A DNA stretch of 64,000 nt from the NCBI RefSeq assembly GCF_001274895.1, contig NZ_CP006841.1, positions 744,001 to 808,000 of the forward strand. Direction: 5' to 3'. Shown piece by piece: positions 25,794-32,557 of this stretch (the stretch's first letter is position 1; every line of letters begins with the position of its first letter). The notes under the pieces were generated by a model, which did no database searches, was not told the origin of the DNA, and was given only the letters and a program-made list of their open reading frames with translations. A program made the position numbers and the translations under genes. Source of the DNA: Corynebacterium lactis RW2-5. GTDB lineage: Bacteria; Actinomycetota; Actinomycetes; Mycobacteriales; Mycobacteriaceae.

Positions 25794-26196
25794 CCCGAAC
25801 CTTGTAGTTATTGGCGGCAACCTGGGCCGTGACGCGAAGTACGCGGTCACGCAGTCCGGCAAGGAGGTTGTGTCGTTCTCGGTTGGGCATACCAGGTCGC
25901 AGTTTAATGAGCAGTCCAAATCCTGGGAAGAGATCAACACAACCTGGTGGAACGTCACCTACTGGGGTAGTGACAGGGAGGATCTACAGCGCCTGTCTGA
26001 GCAGTTGACGCAGGGCCGTCGTGTGATTGTGACAGGGCGTGCTGAGCAACGCCCGTATACGACGAAGGACGGCCGCGATGGTGTGTCTCTGGACCTGCTC
26101 GCAGCCACGGTGAGTTTGGTGCCGAAGATTGGGCGTGACACTGCGGTGTCGAATACTGCGGCGGGGTTTGATTCCTCGGCTCAGCCGCCGTGGTAG
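25786..26196 (+). CDS. ssb: Phage single-stranded DNA-binding protein
   Basis: The OB-fold is clear: LVVIGGNLGRDAKYA at the N-terminus, VVSFSVGHTR, TTWWNVTYWG and GRRVIVTGRAEQRPY. The 136-residue protein ends in SSAQPPW, lacking the classic DDDIPF tip. The start at 25786 overlaps the recT stop, so the two are translationally coupled. It completes an exonuclease-RecT-SSB cassette. Confidence 0.92.
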   Translation: MRNPNLVVIGGNLGRDAKYAVTQSGKEVVSFSVGHTRSQFNEQSKSWEEINTTWWNVTYWGSDREDLQRLSEQLTQGRRVIVTGRAEQRPYTTKDGRDGVSLDLLAATVSLVPKIGRDTAVSNTAAGFDSSAQPPW

Positions 26197-26211
26197 GAGT
26201 GACGCCACCGT

Positions 26212-26502
26212 ATGAGTATTCCCGCCGTCAGGTGGGTGACTAAGGATGTTAGAGGTATTACCACCACGGAGCGGGCAGTGCTCTACATGCTCGCTGACAT
26301 GGCCAGTGAGCGGGATGGTCTGCAGCAGGCATGGCCGTCTGCGGCGACTATCTCAGAGTCGATTGGTATCAGCCACCGGACGGCGTACCGGGCTCTAAAT
26401 TCGTTGGAGGAAAAAGGGTTTCTTGCCCGTGGGGATCAGAGTCTGGCGGGCAAGATTCGAAGCGACCGTAGGCCGATTGTGTGGTGTCTGAAAACACCGT
26501 GA
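26212..26502 (+). CDS. Winged-helix DNA-binding protein, possible replication initiator
   Basis: The 96-residue protein begins with a replisome-organiser-like winged helix: RAVLYMLADMAS, WPSAATISESIGISHRTAYRALNSLEEKGFLARG. Full phage initiators have a longer C-terminal part; this one ends soon after the wing. The iteron-like array begins 36 bp downstream, which is where an initiator would bind. Confidence 0.72.
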   Translation: MSIPAVRWVTKDVRGITTTERAVLYMLADMASERDGLQQAWPSAATISESIGISHRTAYRALNSLEEKGFLARGDQSLAGKIRSDRRPIVWCLKTP

Positions 26503-26538
26503 CGGGGTGACACCGATGTCATGCCGTAGCGTTTTCAC

Positions 26539-26625
26539 GACCTGACACTGGTGACCGAACGACCTGACACTGGTGACCGAACGACCTGACACTGGTGACC
26601 GAACGACCTGACACCGGTGTCATAC
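26539..26625. repeat. Iteron-like tandem repeats, candidate phage replication origin
   Basis: Three exact tandem copies of a 22-bp unit (GACCTGACACTGGTGACCGAAC) occupy 26539-26604. A fourth variant (26605-26625) contains the perfect palindrome TGACACCGGTGTCA. Related words occur at about 26509-26522 (GTGACACCGATGTC) and 26734-26750 (ATGACACTGGTGACATA). The array sits directly after a winged-helix gene, the usual place for an origin or a regulator-binding array. Confidence 0.7.
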
Positions 26626-26639
26626 AAAGCAGTAATAGA

Positions 26640-26817
26640 AGCTAATAGTTAACCCCGCTCGCTCCGCTCCGCTCACTCCGTTCGCTGCGCTTCGCTCCCT
26701 GTAAGACTTCCCGAAGCGGTAAATATCCCGCGGCATGACACTGGTGACATACCGCCACACACCCACCCAGCCACACCGGAGCGCCACCATTGACGCCCTC
26801 CCCACAACCCCATATCG
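26640..26817. other. Non-coding stretch with low-complexity CGCTCCGCTC motif and an outlying iteron
   Basis: Bases 26656-26700 consist of variants of GCTCCGCT/TTCGCT, almost free of A. An iteron-like copy follows at 26734-26750. The open frames here are composition artefacts without ribosome sites. The stretch probably belongs with the origin/regulatory region. Confidence 0.45.
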
Positions 26818-26843
26818 ACCGCGCTCTCACAGCGCGGTTTTTT
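26818..26843 (+). terminator. Terminator before the resolvase-like gene
   Basis: An 8-bp perfect stem ACCGCGCT/AGCGCGGT (26818-26825 and 26831-26838) with loop CTCAC is followed by a T run (26838-26843). Confidence 0.85.
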
Positions 26844-26860
26844 CATGCAAGGAGAAACCA

Positions 26861-27235
26861 ATGAGACGAAACCGAGCCTCCGCCAAAAAAGCCGGAGCCA
26901 CCTTTGAAAGAATCGTCGCTGACTATTTAGCCGCCACCGTTGATGACCGCATCGACCGACGCGTCAAAACCGGCGCAAACGACTGCGGAGACATCGCCGG
27001 AGTCCGCACCCCCTGGAACGACCGCGTAGTCATCGAATGCAAAAACACCACCCGCATGAACCTCGGGTCATGGATCAACGAAGCAGAAACCGAACGGGTC
27101 AATGACGGCGCGTACATCGGCGTCGTTGTCCACAAACGCCACGGCAAAGGCGACCCGGCGCAGCAGCTGGTGTCGATGACACTGGAGACGTTCGCGAAGC
27201 TGCTGGACGGCAAAACCGGAGAAGATGCGCTGTGA
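26861..27235 (+). CDS. PD-(D/E)XK nuclease, probable Holliday junction resolvase
   Basis: The 124-residue protein shows a restriction-endonuclease-like core: ATFERIVADYLA with a catalytic Glu, NDCGDIAGVRTPW with the Asp, then RVVIECKNT as the E-x-K motif and a helical SWINEAETE. This pattern and size fit small phage Holliday junction resolvases or Hjc-like nucleases. The ATG at 26861 follows AAGGAG; upstream in-frame sequence crosses the terminator and is not used. It sits in the replication module. Confidence 0.8.
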   Translation: MRRNRASAKKAGATFERIVADYLAATVDDRIDRRVKTGANDCGDIAGVRTPWNDRVVIECKNTTRMNLGSWINEAETERVNDGAYIGVVVHKRHGKGDPAQQLVSMTLETFAKLLDGKTGEDAL

Positions 27236-27333
27236 GCCGTTTTAAGCCGTCCGACATTGGCCTGTGGGTACTTGTCGCACTCGGCATGTGTTTGTCCATC
27301 TACAAGACACTGAGGGGGCGAAATGGGCATTAA
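27232..27333 (+). CDS. Tiny membrane protein (33 residues)
   Basis: A GTG at 27232 overlapping the resolvase stop (GTGA) opens 33 codons. One hydrophobic helix (IGLWVLVALGMCLSIY) lies between basic ends (SRFK and TLRGRNGH). The coupling and the topology suggest a real small gene; function unknown. Confidence 0.5.
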   Translation: MSRFKPSDIGLWVLVALGMCLSIYKTLRGRNGH

Positions 27334-27700
27334 GAAAAGCCAGCGCCCACGTATCAAACTAGAAGGACGCACCACACTCCGCCTAACCCACGGAACAACC
27401 ATCATCGGAGAACTCGCCGTAACCACAGGCGAAGAGACCATCCCAGACGCAGAAGAAACCAAGGTCAACGATGGGAAAACACTCGTCGTAGACAACTGGC
27501 TGAAAACCGTCCCCAACCGACGCCGACACCTGAAACTCATCAATCGCAACGGGCAGGACTACATCAAAGTCGAGTCACTCACAATCAACGCCGAAAAAGC
27601 AGCAAAAGTAGTGGACTTCCTGCAATCGAAAGGAGTCGATGCAATAACCCTTCACGGGTTCCGCATGGCGATTGACATGCACAGAAAGAACAACCCATGA
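27323..27700 (+). CDS. Phage protein of unknown function
   Basis: The 125-residue basic protein starts at 27323 after GAGGGGG. It reads KLEGRTTLRLTHGTTIIGEL, a beta-rich N-terminus, then KVESLTINAEKAAKVVDFLQ and GVDAITLHGFRMAI. No catalytic signature is seen. It overlaps the next gene (ATGA), and belongs to the early operon. Confidence 0.65.
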   Translation: MGIKKSQRPRIKLEGRTTLRLTHGTTIIGELAVTTGEETIPDAEETKVNDGKTLVVDNWLKTVPNRRRHLKLINRNGQDYIKVESLTINAEKAAKVVDFLQSKGVDAITLHGFRMAIDMHRKNNP

Positions 27701-28026
27701 CCACATACCGCTACAAGGTGAAGCACATACCAACCCGTGTGGGTGGATTCTGGCGAGTCTACGACCCTGACGGCGACCACATCGCCAACTTCTTCACCCT
27801 CCCGGAGGCCATCACCTACGCCACCGAACAAGCCCGCACCCGAGAAATCACCCTCCCCGCCGAGGACGTGGTGCAACGCGACCCCGACCCACTCAACATC
27901 GACACCGGCACCCACCTCGACGCAGGCGACGCGGGTACCGCATGGCTCTCCTACAGCCAACCCACCCGCGAAGACATCACAACCCTCGCAACAGCACTAC
28001 TCAGACACGCGGAGACACTCACATGA
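27697..28026 (+). CDS. Phage protein with FxxxxEAxxYA motif, unknown function
   Basis: A 109-residue protein. Its N-terminal part, GGFWRVYDPDGDHIANFFTLPEAITYATEQA, resembles a short module that recurs in the genes at 29976 and 30748 (aromatic, T-x-x-EA-x-x-YA). The rest is acidic and Thr-rich, ending in an amphipathic helix. ATGA overlaps join it to both neighbours. Confidence 0.65.
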   Translation: MTTYRYKVKHIPTRVGGFWRVYDPDGDHIANFFTLPEAITYATEQARTREITLPAEDVVQRDPDPLNIDTGTHLDAGDAGTAWLSYSQPTREDITTLATALLRHAETLT

Positions 28027-28928
28027 CCACCAAGCACTTTGAATTAACCGATTACACCATCACAGTCGATGGGCGCACTCTTCACCGTATCCGCGCTACC
28101 CGTGACATCCCCGAGCAGGGAGTAAAAGCTGGCGAGCTGGGCGGGTATGTGGAAAGCGAAGAGAATATTTGGGGCACCGCGTGGGTGCTCGGCGACGCTC
28201 AGGTGTCCGGCAACGCTCTGGTGTACGGCGACGCTCAGGTGTACGGCGACGCTCAGGTGTACGGCGACGCTCTGGTGTACGGCGACGCTCAGGTGTACGG
28301 CGACGCTCAGGTGTACGGCGACGCTCAGGTGCTCGGCGACGCTCAGGTGTACGGCGACGCTCAGGTGTCCGGCGACGCTCAGGTGTACGGCAACGCTCAG
28401 GTGTCAGGCAAAGCGTGGGTGTCCGGCGACGCTCTGGTGTCAGGCAAAGCGTGGGTGTCCGGCAACGCTCAGGTGTACGGCGACGCTCTGGTGTCAGGCA
28501 AAGCGTGGGTGTCCGGCAACGCTCTGGTGTACGGCGACGCTCAGGTGTACGGCGACGCTCAGGTGTCAGGCAAAGCGTGGGTGTACGGCGACGCTCAGGT
28601 GTACGGCAACGCTCAGGTGTCCGGCGACGCTCAGGTGTCAGGCAAAGCGCGGGTGTCCGACAACCAGCATGTCCTAACACTCGCCCCCATCGGCTCCGAA
28701 AGCGTATCTATGACTCTCGCCCGCCAAAAACCAGGCACACAGCAGACCGTCACCATCGGCTGCTGGACAGGACCAATCGACGACATGACAGCCGAGGTAG
28801 AACGCCGCGCGCGCAAGTGGGAAGGAACCGAACAAGACAAGAAACGATGGCGCGACGAATACACGCTAGCTGAAAAACTCTGCCGCACCCGCATGACCAT
28901 GTGGGAGCAAGAAAAGGAACCCAAATGA
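28023..28928 (+). CDS. Hexapeptide-repeat protein, predicted left-handed beta-helix
   Basis: After a 50-residue head (FELTDYTITVDGRTLHRIRA, then GELGGYVESEENIWG) come 26 consecutive hexapeptides of the form V-(Y/S/L)-G-(D/N/K)-A-(Q/L/W), which should build a long left-handed parallel beta-helix of about eight to nine turns. A 90-residue tail follows with RARKWEGTEQDKKRW and a helical end. The start is the ATG at 28023 (ATGA overlap). Similar GDAxVxG phage proteins are common, but their role is not established. Confidence 0.85.
   Translation: MTTKHFELTDYTITVDGRTLHRIRATRDIPEQGVKAGELGGYVESEENIWGTAWVLGDAQVSGNALVYGDAQVYGDAQVYGDALVYGDAQVYGDAQVYGDAQVLGDAQVYGDAQVSGDAQVYGNAQVSGKAWVSGDALVSGKAWVSGNAQVYGDALVSGKAWVSGNALVYGDAQVYGDAQVSGKAWVYGDAQVYGNAQVSGDAQVSGKARVSDNQHVLTLAPIGSESVSMTLARQKPGTQQTVTIGCWTGPIDDMTAEVERRARKWEGTEQDKKRWRDEYTLAEKLCRTRMTMWEQEKEPK
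28185..28652 (+). repeat. 26 tandem 18-bp coding repeats
   Basis: Exactly 468 bases, 26 x 18, encode the hexapeptides. The commonest unit is GTGTACGGCGACGCTCAG. Near-identity at the DNA level means recent expansion, and copy number should vary among strains. Because the unit is a multiple of three, other frames and the opposite strand are also open, which creates false genes. Confidence 0.93.
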
Positions 28929-29707
28929 CCACCATCAACGACCTCGAAGAGCGCATCAACGGCGTTGAAGCCGCCCTCAACGAGATGAAAGCAGACCTCG
29001 CAGACCTCAAAGAACAGGAATCCGAGCCGGAGAAGCCGCAAGGGTCACTGTTCGGCAGGTGGGCAACCCACCCCGTCCACGGGCGCGGCATCATCGGCAG
29101 CCGACACTCCGACGAGGACTCCGAAGTGCTGTTCGCCTACATCAGTGAACATGGCAGAACAGGTGCAATCTGGGTATACGTGCGAACTAGCGACCTCACC
29201 ATCGACCCCGCCACCCTCACCACCGTTGAGGACTACCGGAACGCGCCAGTCGGCACCATCGTCGAGGACCATAACGGGGACGTATATGTCGGCGACAGCA
29301 TCGGCTGGCACACCTACGACGGCGAATACGACAGCAAGGAAATGGTCGGGATGGGCACCGCCCGCGTCATCCGCTGGGGGGGGGGCAGGCAAATGACCAC
29401 CTACCTCCGCACCCGGACGGTTGATGACCTCGACGGCTTCATTGTGAACCATCCGCCGGTTGCTGTGCTCGGTGACGCGAAAACCCTCATGGACACCTTC
29501 GGGGACAAGCACCACGACTACCACCGCGAAGGCGAAACCTGGGTACGTGTCCGACCGTACCGCATGAACCCCGACGGCACCCCAGACCACGACCGCACCC
29601 AATGGGACAATGCAAACGGCCAACTCACCAAGACCGTCGAGGACACCCGCCCGTATCACCCAACCGCCGCCGAACACCACTACGTCTGGTACGAGGAGAC
29701 CACATGA
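28925..29707 (+). CDS. Phage protein, probably two genes fused by a G10 tract
   Basis: The frame encodes 260 residues. The first part (about 155) has a coiled-coil start (TTINDLEERINGVEAALNEM) then a beta-rich domain (HPVHGRGIIGSRHSDEDSEV, VYVGDSIGWHTYDGEYDS). A run of ten G (29376-29385) follows, then MTTYLRTRTVDDLDGFIVN and a second domain. With nine G the first gene would stop at a TGA overlapping the second gene's ATG at 29393, the same ATGA junction used by its neighbours. Functions are unknown. Confidence 0.6.
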   Translation: MTTINDLEERINGVEAALNEMKADLADLKEQESEPEKPQGSLFGRWATHPVHGRGIIGSRHSDEDSEVLFAYISEHGRTGAIWVYVRTSDLTIDPATLTTVEDYRNAPVGTIVEDHNGDVYVGDSIGWHTYDGEYDSKEMVGMGTARVIRWGGGRQMTTYLRTRTVDDLDGFIVNHPPVAVLGDAKTLMDTFGDKHHDYHREGETWVRVRPYRMNPDGTPDHDRTQWDNANGQLTKTVEDTRPYHPTAAEHHYVWYEETT

Positions 29708-29979
29708 CCCCCACCGACCAAGTACGCGCCCTCGAAGCCGAACTCCAACACCTCCGCGATGCTCTCACAGCAGAGCAAGACCGTCGCCGACGCTACCAGG
29801 GCGCACTCAACCGCGCCGAAGACAGCATAAGAACGCATCTTGACAACGCAATATCCAAATGGGACGACGCGCACGCCGACGGCAGCGAGCCAGGCATGAC
29901 GATGTACACCCAAGAATGCGTGGGACTCACCTACGCGCTAAATGCCCTCGACCGCGCTAGAAAGGAAGCCGAAAAATGA
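29704..29979 (+). CDS. Small coiled-coil phage protein
   Basis: The ATG at 29704 overlaps the previous stop and gives 91 residues. Heptad-like helix DQVRALEAELQHLRDALTAE and RRRRYQGALNRAEDSI predicts a coiled coil; the end is ALNALDRARKEAEK. Unknown function; probably an accessory early protein. Confidence 0.62.
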   Translation: MTPTDQVRALEAELQHLRDALTAEQDRRRRYQGALNRAEDSIRTHLDNAISKWDDAHADGSEPGMTMYTQECVGLTYALNALDRARKEAEK

Positions 29980-30308
29980 CCCGCCGCGCCCTCGCGGGCC
30001 GCTTCATCCTCACCACCGAACCCCACCCGCACGGCACACACCTCAAAATCAAATCCACCAAATCCGCCCAAAAGCTCGTCGTCGTGGAAGAAGAAATAAA
30101 ACCCCTCGCCCACGCCATGCTCAACATCACCCGCCCGCCCCGCTACAAGGTGTGGGGCACCGTCATCGGAACCCTCCCCACCGGCAAACGCCGCACCTGG
30201 TCAGTCGCCCAAGCAGGAAACGAAGCCACAACCGGGCGCACCTTCACAACCTGGCAAGAAGCCATGCGGTACGCCAACCAACAAGCAAAGGGGGGAACCA
30301 AAAATTGA
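29976..30308 (+). CDS. Phage protein with TWxEAxxYAN motif, unknown function
   Basis: A 110-residue very basic protein (HLKIKSTKSAQKLVVVEEE, PPRYKVWGTVIGTLPTGKRR). Its end, TGRTFTTWQEAMRYANQQA, matches the end of the protein encoded at 30748-30927 and part of the one at 27697. Linked by ATGA and TTGA overlaps to its neighbours. Confidence 0.63.
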   Translation: MTRRALAGRFILTTEPHPHGTHLKIKSTKSAQKLVVVEEEIKPLAHAMLNITRPPRYKVWGTVIGTLPTGKRRTWSVAQAGNEATTGRTFTTWQEAMRYANQQAKGGTKN

Positions 30309-30751
30309 CGCTCCTCGAAGACATCATCGAGCAAGCCAACGGCGCCACCGTACTCGTCGCCTACTGGTTCAAGCACGAAGCCAGCCGCATACTCCAGCGC
30401 TTCCCGCAAGCCCGGGCGCTTAACGCCAGCGCGGACTTCGCCGACTGGAACGCCGGCCGAATACCGGTCGGCCTGATCCACCCGGCCAGCGCCGGACACG
30501 GCCTCAACCTCCAGACGGGCGGCCATATCTTGGTGTGGTTCACCACACCCTGGTCGCTCGAACTCTACGAGCAGACCAACGCCCGCCTCCACCGCCAAGG
30601 CCAAACCGAGCCGGTCAGCATCATCCACATCACCACTACAGACACCATCGACGCCCGTGTTGGTCGTGCCCTCGACGGCAAGGCCGCCACCCAAGAAGCG
30701 CTTGTAGCCGCCGTCGCGGCAGAACTAGGACAAGGAGAACCCCACCCATGA
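30305..30751 (+). CDS. Isolated C-terminal domain of a SNF2-type helicase
   Basis: The 148-residue protein contains only the second RecA-like lobe of a superfamily 2 helicase: VLVAYWFKHEASRIL (motif IV region), HPASAGHGLNLQTGGHILVWF (motif V) and YEQTNARLHRQGQTEPVSIIHI (motif VI with arginine finger). Phage relatives are normally about 450 residues with Walker A and DEAD-like motifs in the first lobe, absent here and not found nearby. The start TTG at 30305 overlaps the previous stop. It may be a deletion remnant or work with a separate lobe. Confidence 0.78.
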   Translation: MTLLEDIIEQANGATVLVAYWFKHEASRILQRFPQARALNASADFADWNAGRIPVGLIHPASAGHGLNLQTGGHILVWFTTPWSLELYEQTNARLHRQGQTEPVSIIHITTTDTIDARVGRALDGKAATQEALVAAVAAELGQGEPHP

Positions 30752-30927
30752 CCAGAGCGGAAGTGTGGAAAAGCGGCCTCGTGATTCCAGGGTCACGAGT
30801 CGTTTGGATGGCGGCCTGGGAAGAAAAGCCAGATAGCCCAGACGTCAGATTTTGCCGGGTAGCGAAGGGCTTCCCGACCTGGCGCGAAGCCCTCGACTAC
30901 GCCAACAAGAAAGTGAGGGGAAACTAG
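30748..30927 (+). CDS. Small phage protein with TWxEAxxYAN motif
   Basis: A 59-residue protein, start ATG at 30748 overlapping the helicase stop. It reads VVWMAAWEEKPDSPDVRF, then GFPTWREALDYANKKVRG, and so resembles the C-terminus of the 29976 gene product. The repeated module flanks the helicase fragment on both sides. Function unknown. Confidence 0.6.
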   Translation: MTRAEVWKSGLVIPGSRVVWMAAWEEKPDSPDVRFCRVAKGFPTWREALDYANKKVRGN

Positions 30928-31527
30928 ATGACAACGCTTGCCCGCGACTACACCACCCTGCGCACACTCGCCCCCCGGCTCGAGCAGCTCAAGATCGCAG
31001 ACAGTGCACAAGCCACCGACGACTACACCCCACCAACACCATTCGGCCCCAGCCCACCTTGCAGCCTCACCTGGCTCGACTACCAGTGGATGATTGAGGA
31101 CATGCTCGCACGGACTGCAGCGCAAGTTCGACGCGACACCGGTGGGTTACACGGACGTCCAGTGCCCGGCATCGCAGGCAACGCAGGATGGCTCCTTGGG
31201 CAGATTGACTACCTTGAGGGTGCAGAATGGATGCGTGACCCGGTCTGGCTCGCCGAACAATACCAGTGCGAACCAACAGCAGACACCATGGCCAGCCTCA
31301 CGCACGACTACGCCGCCCACCTCGACGCTGCACTCGAGCCACCACTCGACGGCAGGCCAGCAGGCACAGCCCTCGAAGTCGCATGGGAAACCGGGGTGCC
31401 AGTTGAGACAATCCGCACATGGGGCAAACGCGGACGAATACCACGATTCAAAGGACCACACGGAGCATGGATATACAGAGTGGTCGACATCATAGCGGCT
31501 TCACAAAAAGGCACGGTACGGCCATGA
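30928..31527 (+). CDS. Phage DNA-binding protein with C-terminal helix-turn-helix
   Basis: The 199-residue protein has a helical N-terminal region (YTTLRTLAPRLEQLKIADSA, LTWLDYQWMIEDMLARTAAQ) and a C-terminal MerR-like helix-turn-helix with a wing (EVAWETGVPVETIRTWGKRG, then HGAWIYRVVDIIAA). Proteins with this layout close the early operon in many actinobacterial siphophages. Regulation of late genes is possible, but not shown. Confidence 0.7.
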   Translation: MTTLARDYTTLRTLAPRLEQLKIADSAQATDDYTPPTPFGPSPPCSLTWLDYQWMIEDMLARTAAQVRRDTGGLHGRPVPGIAGNAGWLLGQIDYLEGAEWMRDPVWLAEQYQCEPTADTMASLTHDYAAHLDAALEPPLDGRPAGTALEVAWETGVPVETIRTWGKRGRIPRFKGPHGAWIYRVVDIIAASQKGTVRP

Positions 31528-31558
31528 ATACGGATAAACAGAGGGTGGGTCTTCTACT

Positions 31559-32437
31559 ATGACTCTTGTGAAAGCGGACGAAGTCTCAGTCAAATATGAT
31601 GGCGTGGCCGTCGATGATCACTCGATGGATGCAACACAGCTCGGCCCAGCGCTGCTTGCCTTCGGAAACTTGGCCAGAATTACGCAACAGACTGTTGACC
31701 CATTGTCAGGCAAACAGATTACCGCTAAAGTTCAGGCGTTTAACGCAGGTTCGTTTGAAATCATGTTTGGCCTTGACTCGTCGATTCTTGAGCAGGCAAT
31801 CAATCTGTTTACGGGGAAACCGCTGACTGGCGCAGCCACGGCAGCAACACTCGGAGGGGTAATCCTGCAGGCGATAAAATATGTCAAGAAAGAAGCAAAA
31901 GAAAAGAAGAAAGTAAGCCGCGATCAGCTAATCAGTGAGCTTGGCGACGAGCTTCTTGCGGCGCACGTTTACGAGCTCAAAAGCAATAGGAAGTTTCGGG
32001 AGCAGACCGGGAAACTAGTCAAACCGGTAACCAACACTGGGATCGAATCGATGTCGCTAAAGAACAGCAACATTCCAGGGAAGTTGACGATTGACTCACA
32101 AGATGCGGAGGCGATCGAATTGCTAGCAGAAGAGGAAACAATTCTGACTAGAGTTGAATCAATATTGGTAGAGGTAGACACCCCGGATATTGGCGCCCCG
32201 CTCAGCCGAATGTGGCGATTCAGGTCGGAAAAGTACGGGACCTTCAGGGCAAAGATGCTTGACCAGGACTTCGCGACGGCGGTAGAAGCTGGACGAATTT
32301 ATTTCGCGGCCGGTAAAAGATTTGAAGCCCGAGTACGAATCGAAGATGCTCTAGTTGATGGGGTAGTAGATAAGACAAAGTTTGAAGTCGTCAGTATTCA
32401 GGAAGAAGCCGACAGTCAGACAGAACTCGAATACTGA
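31559..32437 (+). CDS. Unknown 292-residue protein, candidate accessory (moron) gene
   Basis: The protein begins VSVKYDGVAVDDHSMDATQL, with PALLAFGNLARITQQTVDP, and has a short hydrophobic Gly/Ala-rich segment (LTGAATAATLGGVILQAIKYV) followed by a Lys-rich stretch (KKEAKEKKKVSRD). The C-terminal half is acidic and beta-rich. Its base composition is AT-richer than both flanks, and it is inserted between the early and late operons, immediately before the late promoter. I do not recognise the family; a host-interaction or anti-phage role is conceivable. Confidence 0.7.
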   Translation: MTLVKADEVSVKYDGVAVDDHSMDATQLGPALLAFGNLARITQQTVDPLSGKQITAKVQAFNAGSFEIMFGLDSSILEQAINLFTGKPLTGAATAATLGGVILQAIKYVKKEAKEKKKVSRDQLISELGDELLAAHVYELKSNRKFREQTGKLVKPVTNTGIESMSLKNSNIPGKLTIDSQDAEAIELLAEEETILTRVESILVEVDTPDIGAPLSRMWRFRSEKYGTFRAKMLDQDFATAVEAGRIYFAAGKRFEARVRIEDALVDGVVDKTKFEVVSIQEEADSQTELEY

Positions 32438-32445
32438 GGGTGGTA

Positions 32446-32476
32446 TTGACATCTGAACCACCCATCTGCCTATAAT
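32446..32476 (+). promoter_or_regulatory. Strong sigma-A-like promoter for the late genes
   Basis: Perfect TTGACA (32446-32451) and TATAAT (32471-32476) hexamers are separated by 19 bp, two more than optimal. It starts just after the 292-residue gene and points into the HNH and packaging genes. Confidence 0.7.
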
Positions 32477-32496
32477 CAATGCAGCAGAAGTGTAAG

Positions 32497-32531
32497 AAGC
32501 CCGCACCAGGCACAAGTCCGGTTGCGGGCTT
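32497..32531 (+). promoter_or_regulatory. Leader hairpin downstream of the late promoter
   Basis: A perfect 9-bp pair AAGCCCGCA/TGCGGGCTT (32497-32505 and 32523-32531) lies in the leader of the late transcript. No T run follows, so it is more likely a stabilising 5' hairpin or an antitermination site than a terminator. Confidence 0.4.
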
Positions 32532-32557
32532 CACGCATACCTAGGCAGGTGATACAC

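Noticed and set aside
26539-26625. CRISPR-like array
   Set aside because: The 22-bp units are directly adjacent with no spacers, and no cas genes occur in the window; iterons are a better fit.
28185-28652. CRISPR or non-coding satellite repeat
   Set aside because: The 18-bp units have no spacers and encode clean hexapeptides in a gene with proper start and stop.
28096-28680. Long open frames in the other frames and on the minus strand of the repeat (Arg/Thr/Cys-rich proteins)
   Set aside because: An 18-bp repeat with no stop is automatically open in several frames; these lack ribosome sites and have absurd composition.
29942-30304. N-terminal half of the helicase in the same frame
   Set aside because: The in-frame upstream sequence is His/Arg/Pro-rich shadow of the 29976 gene and contains no Walker motif.
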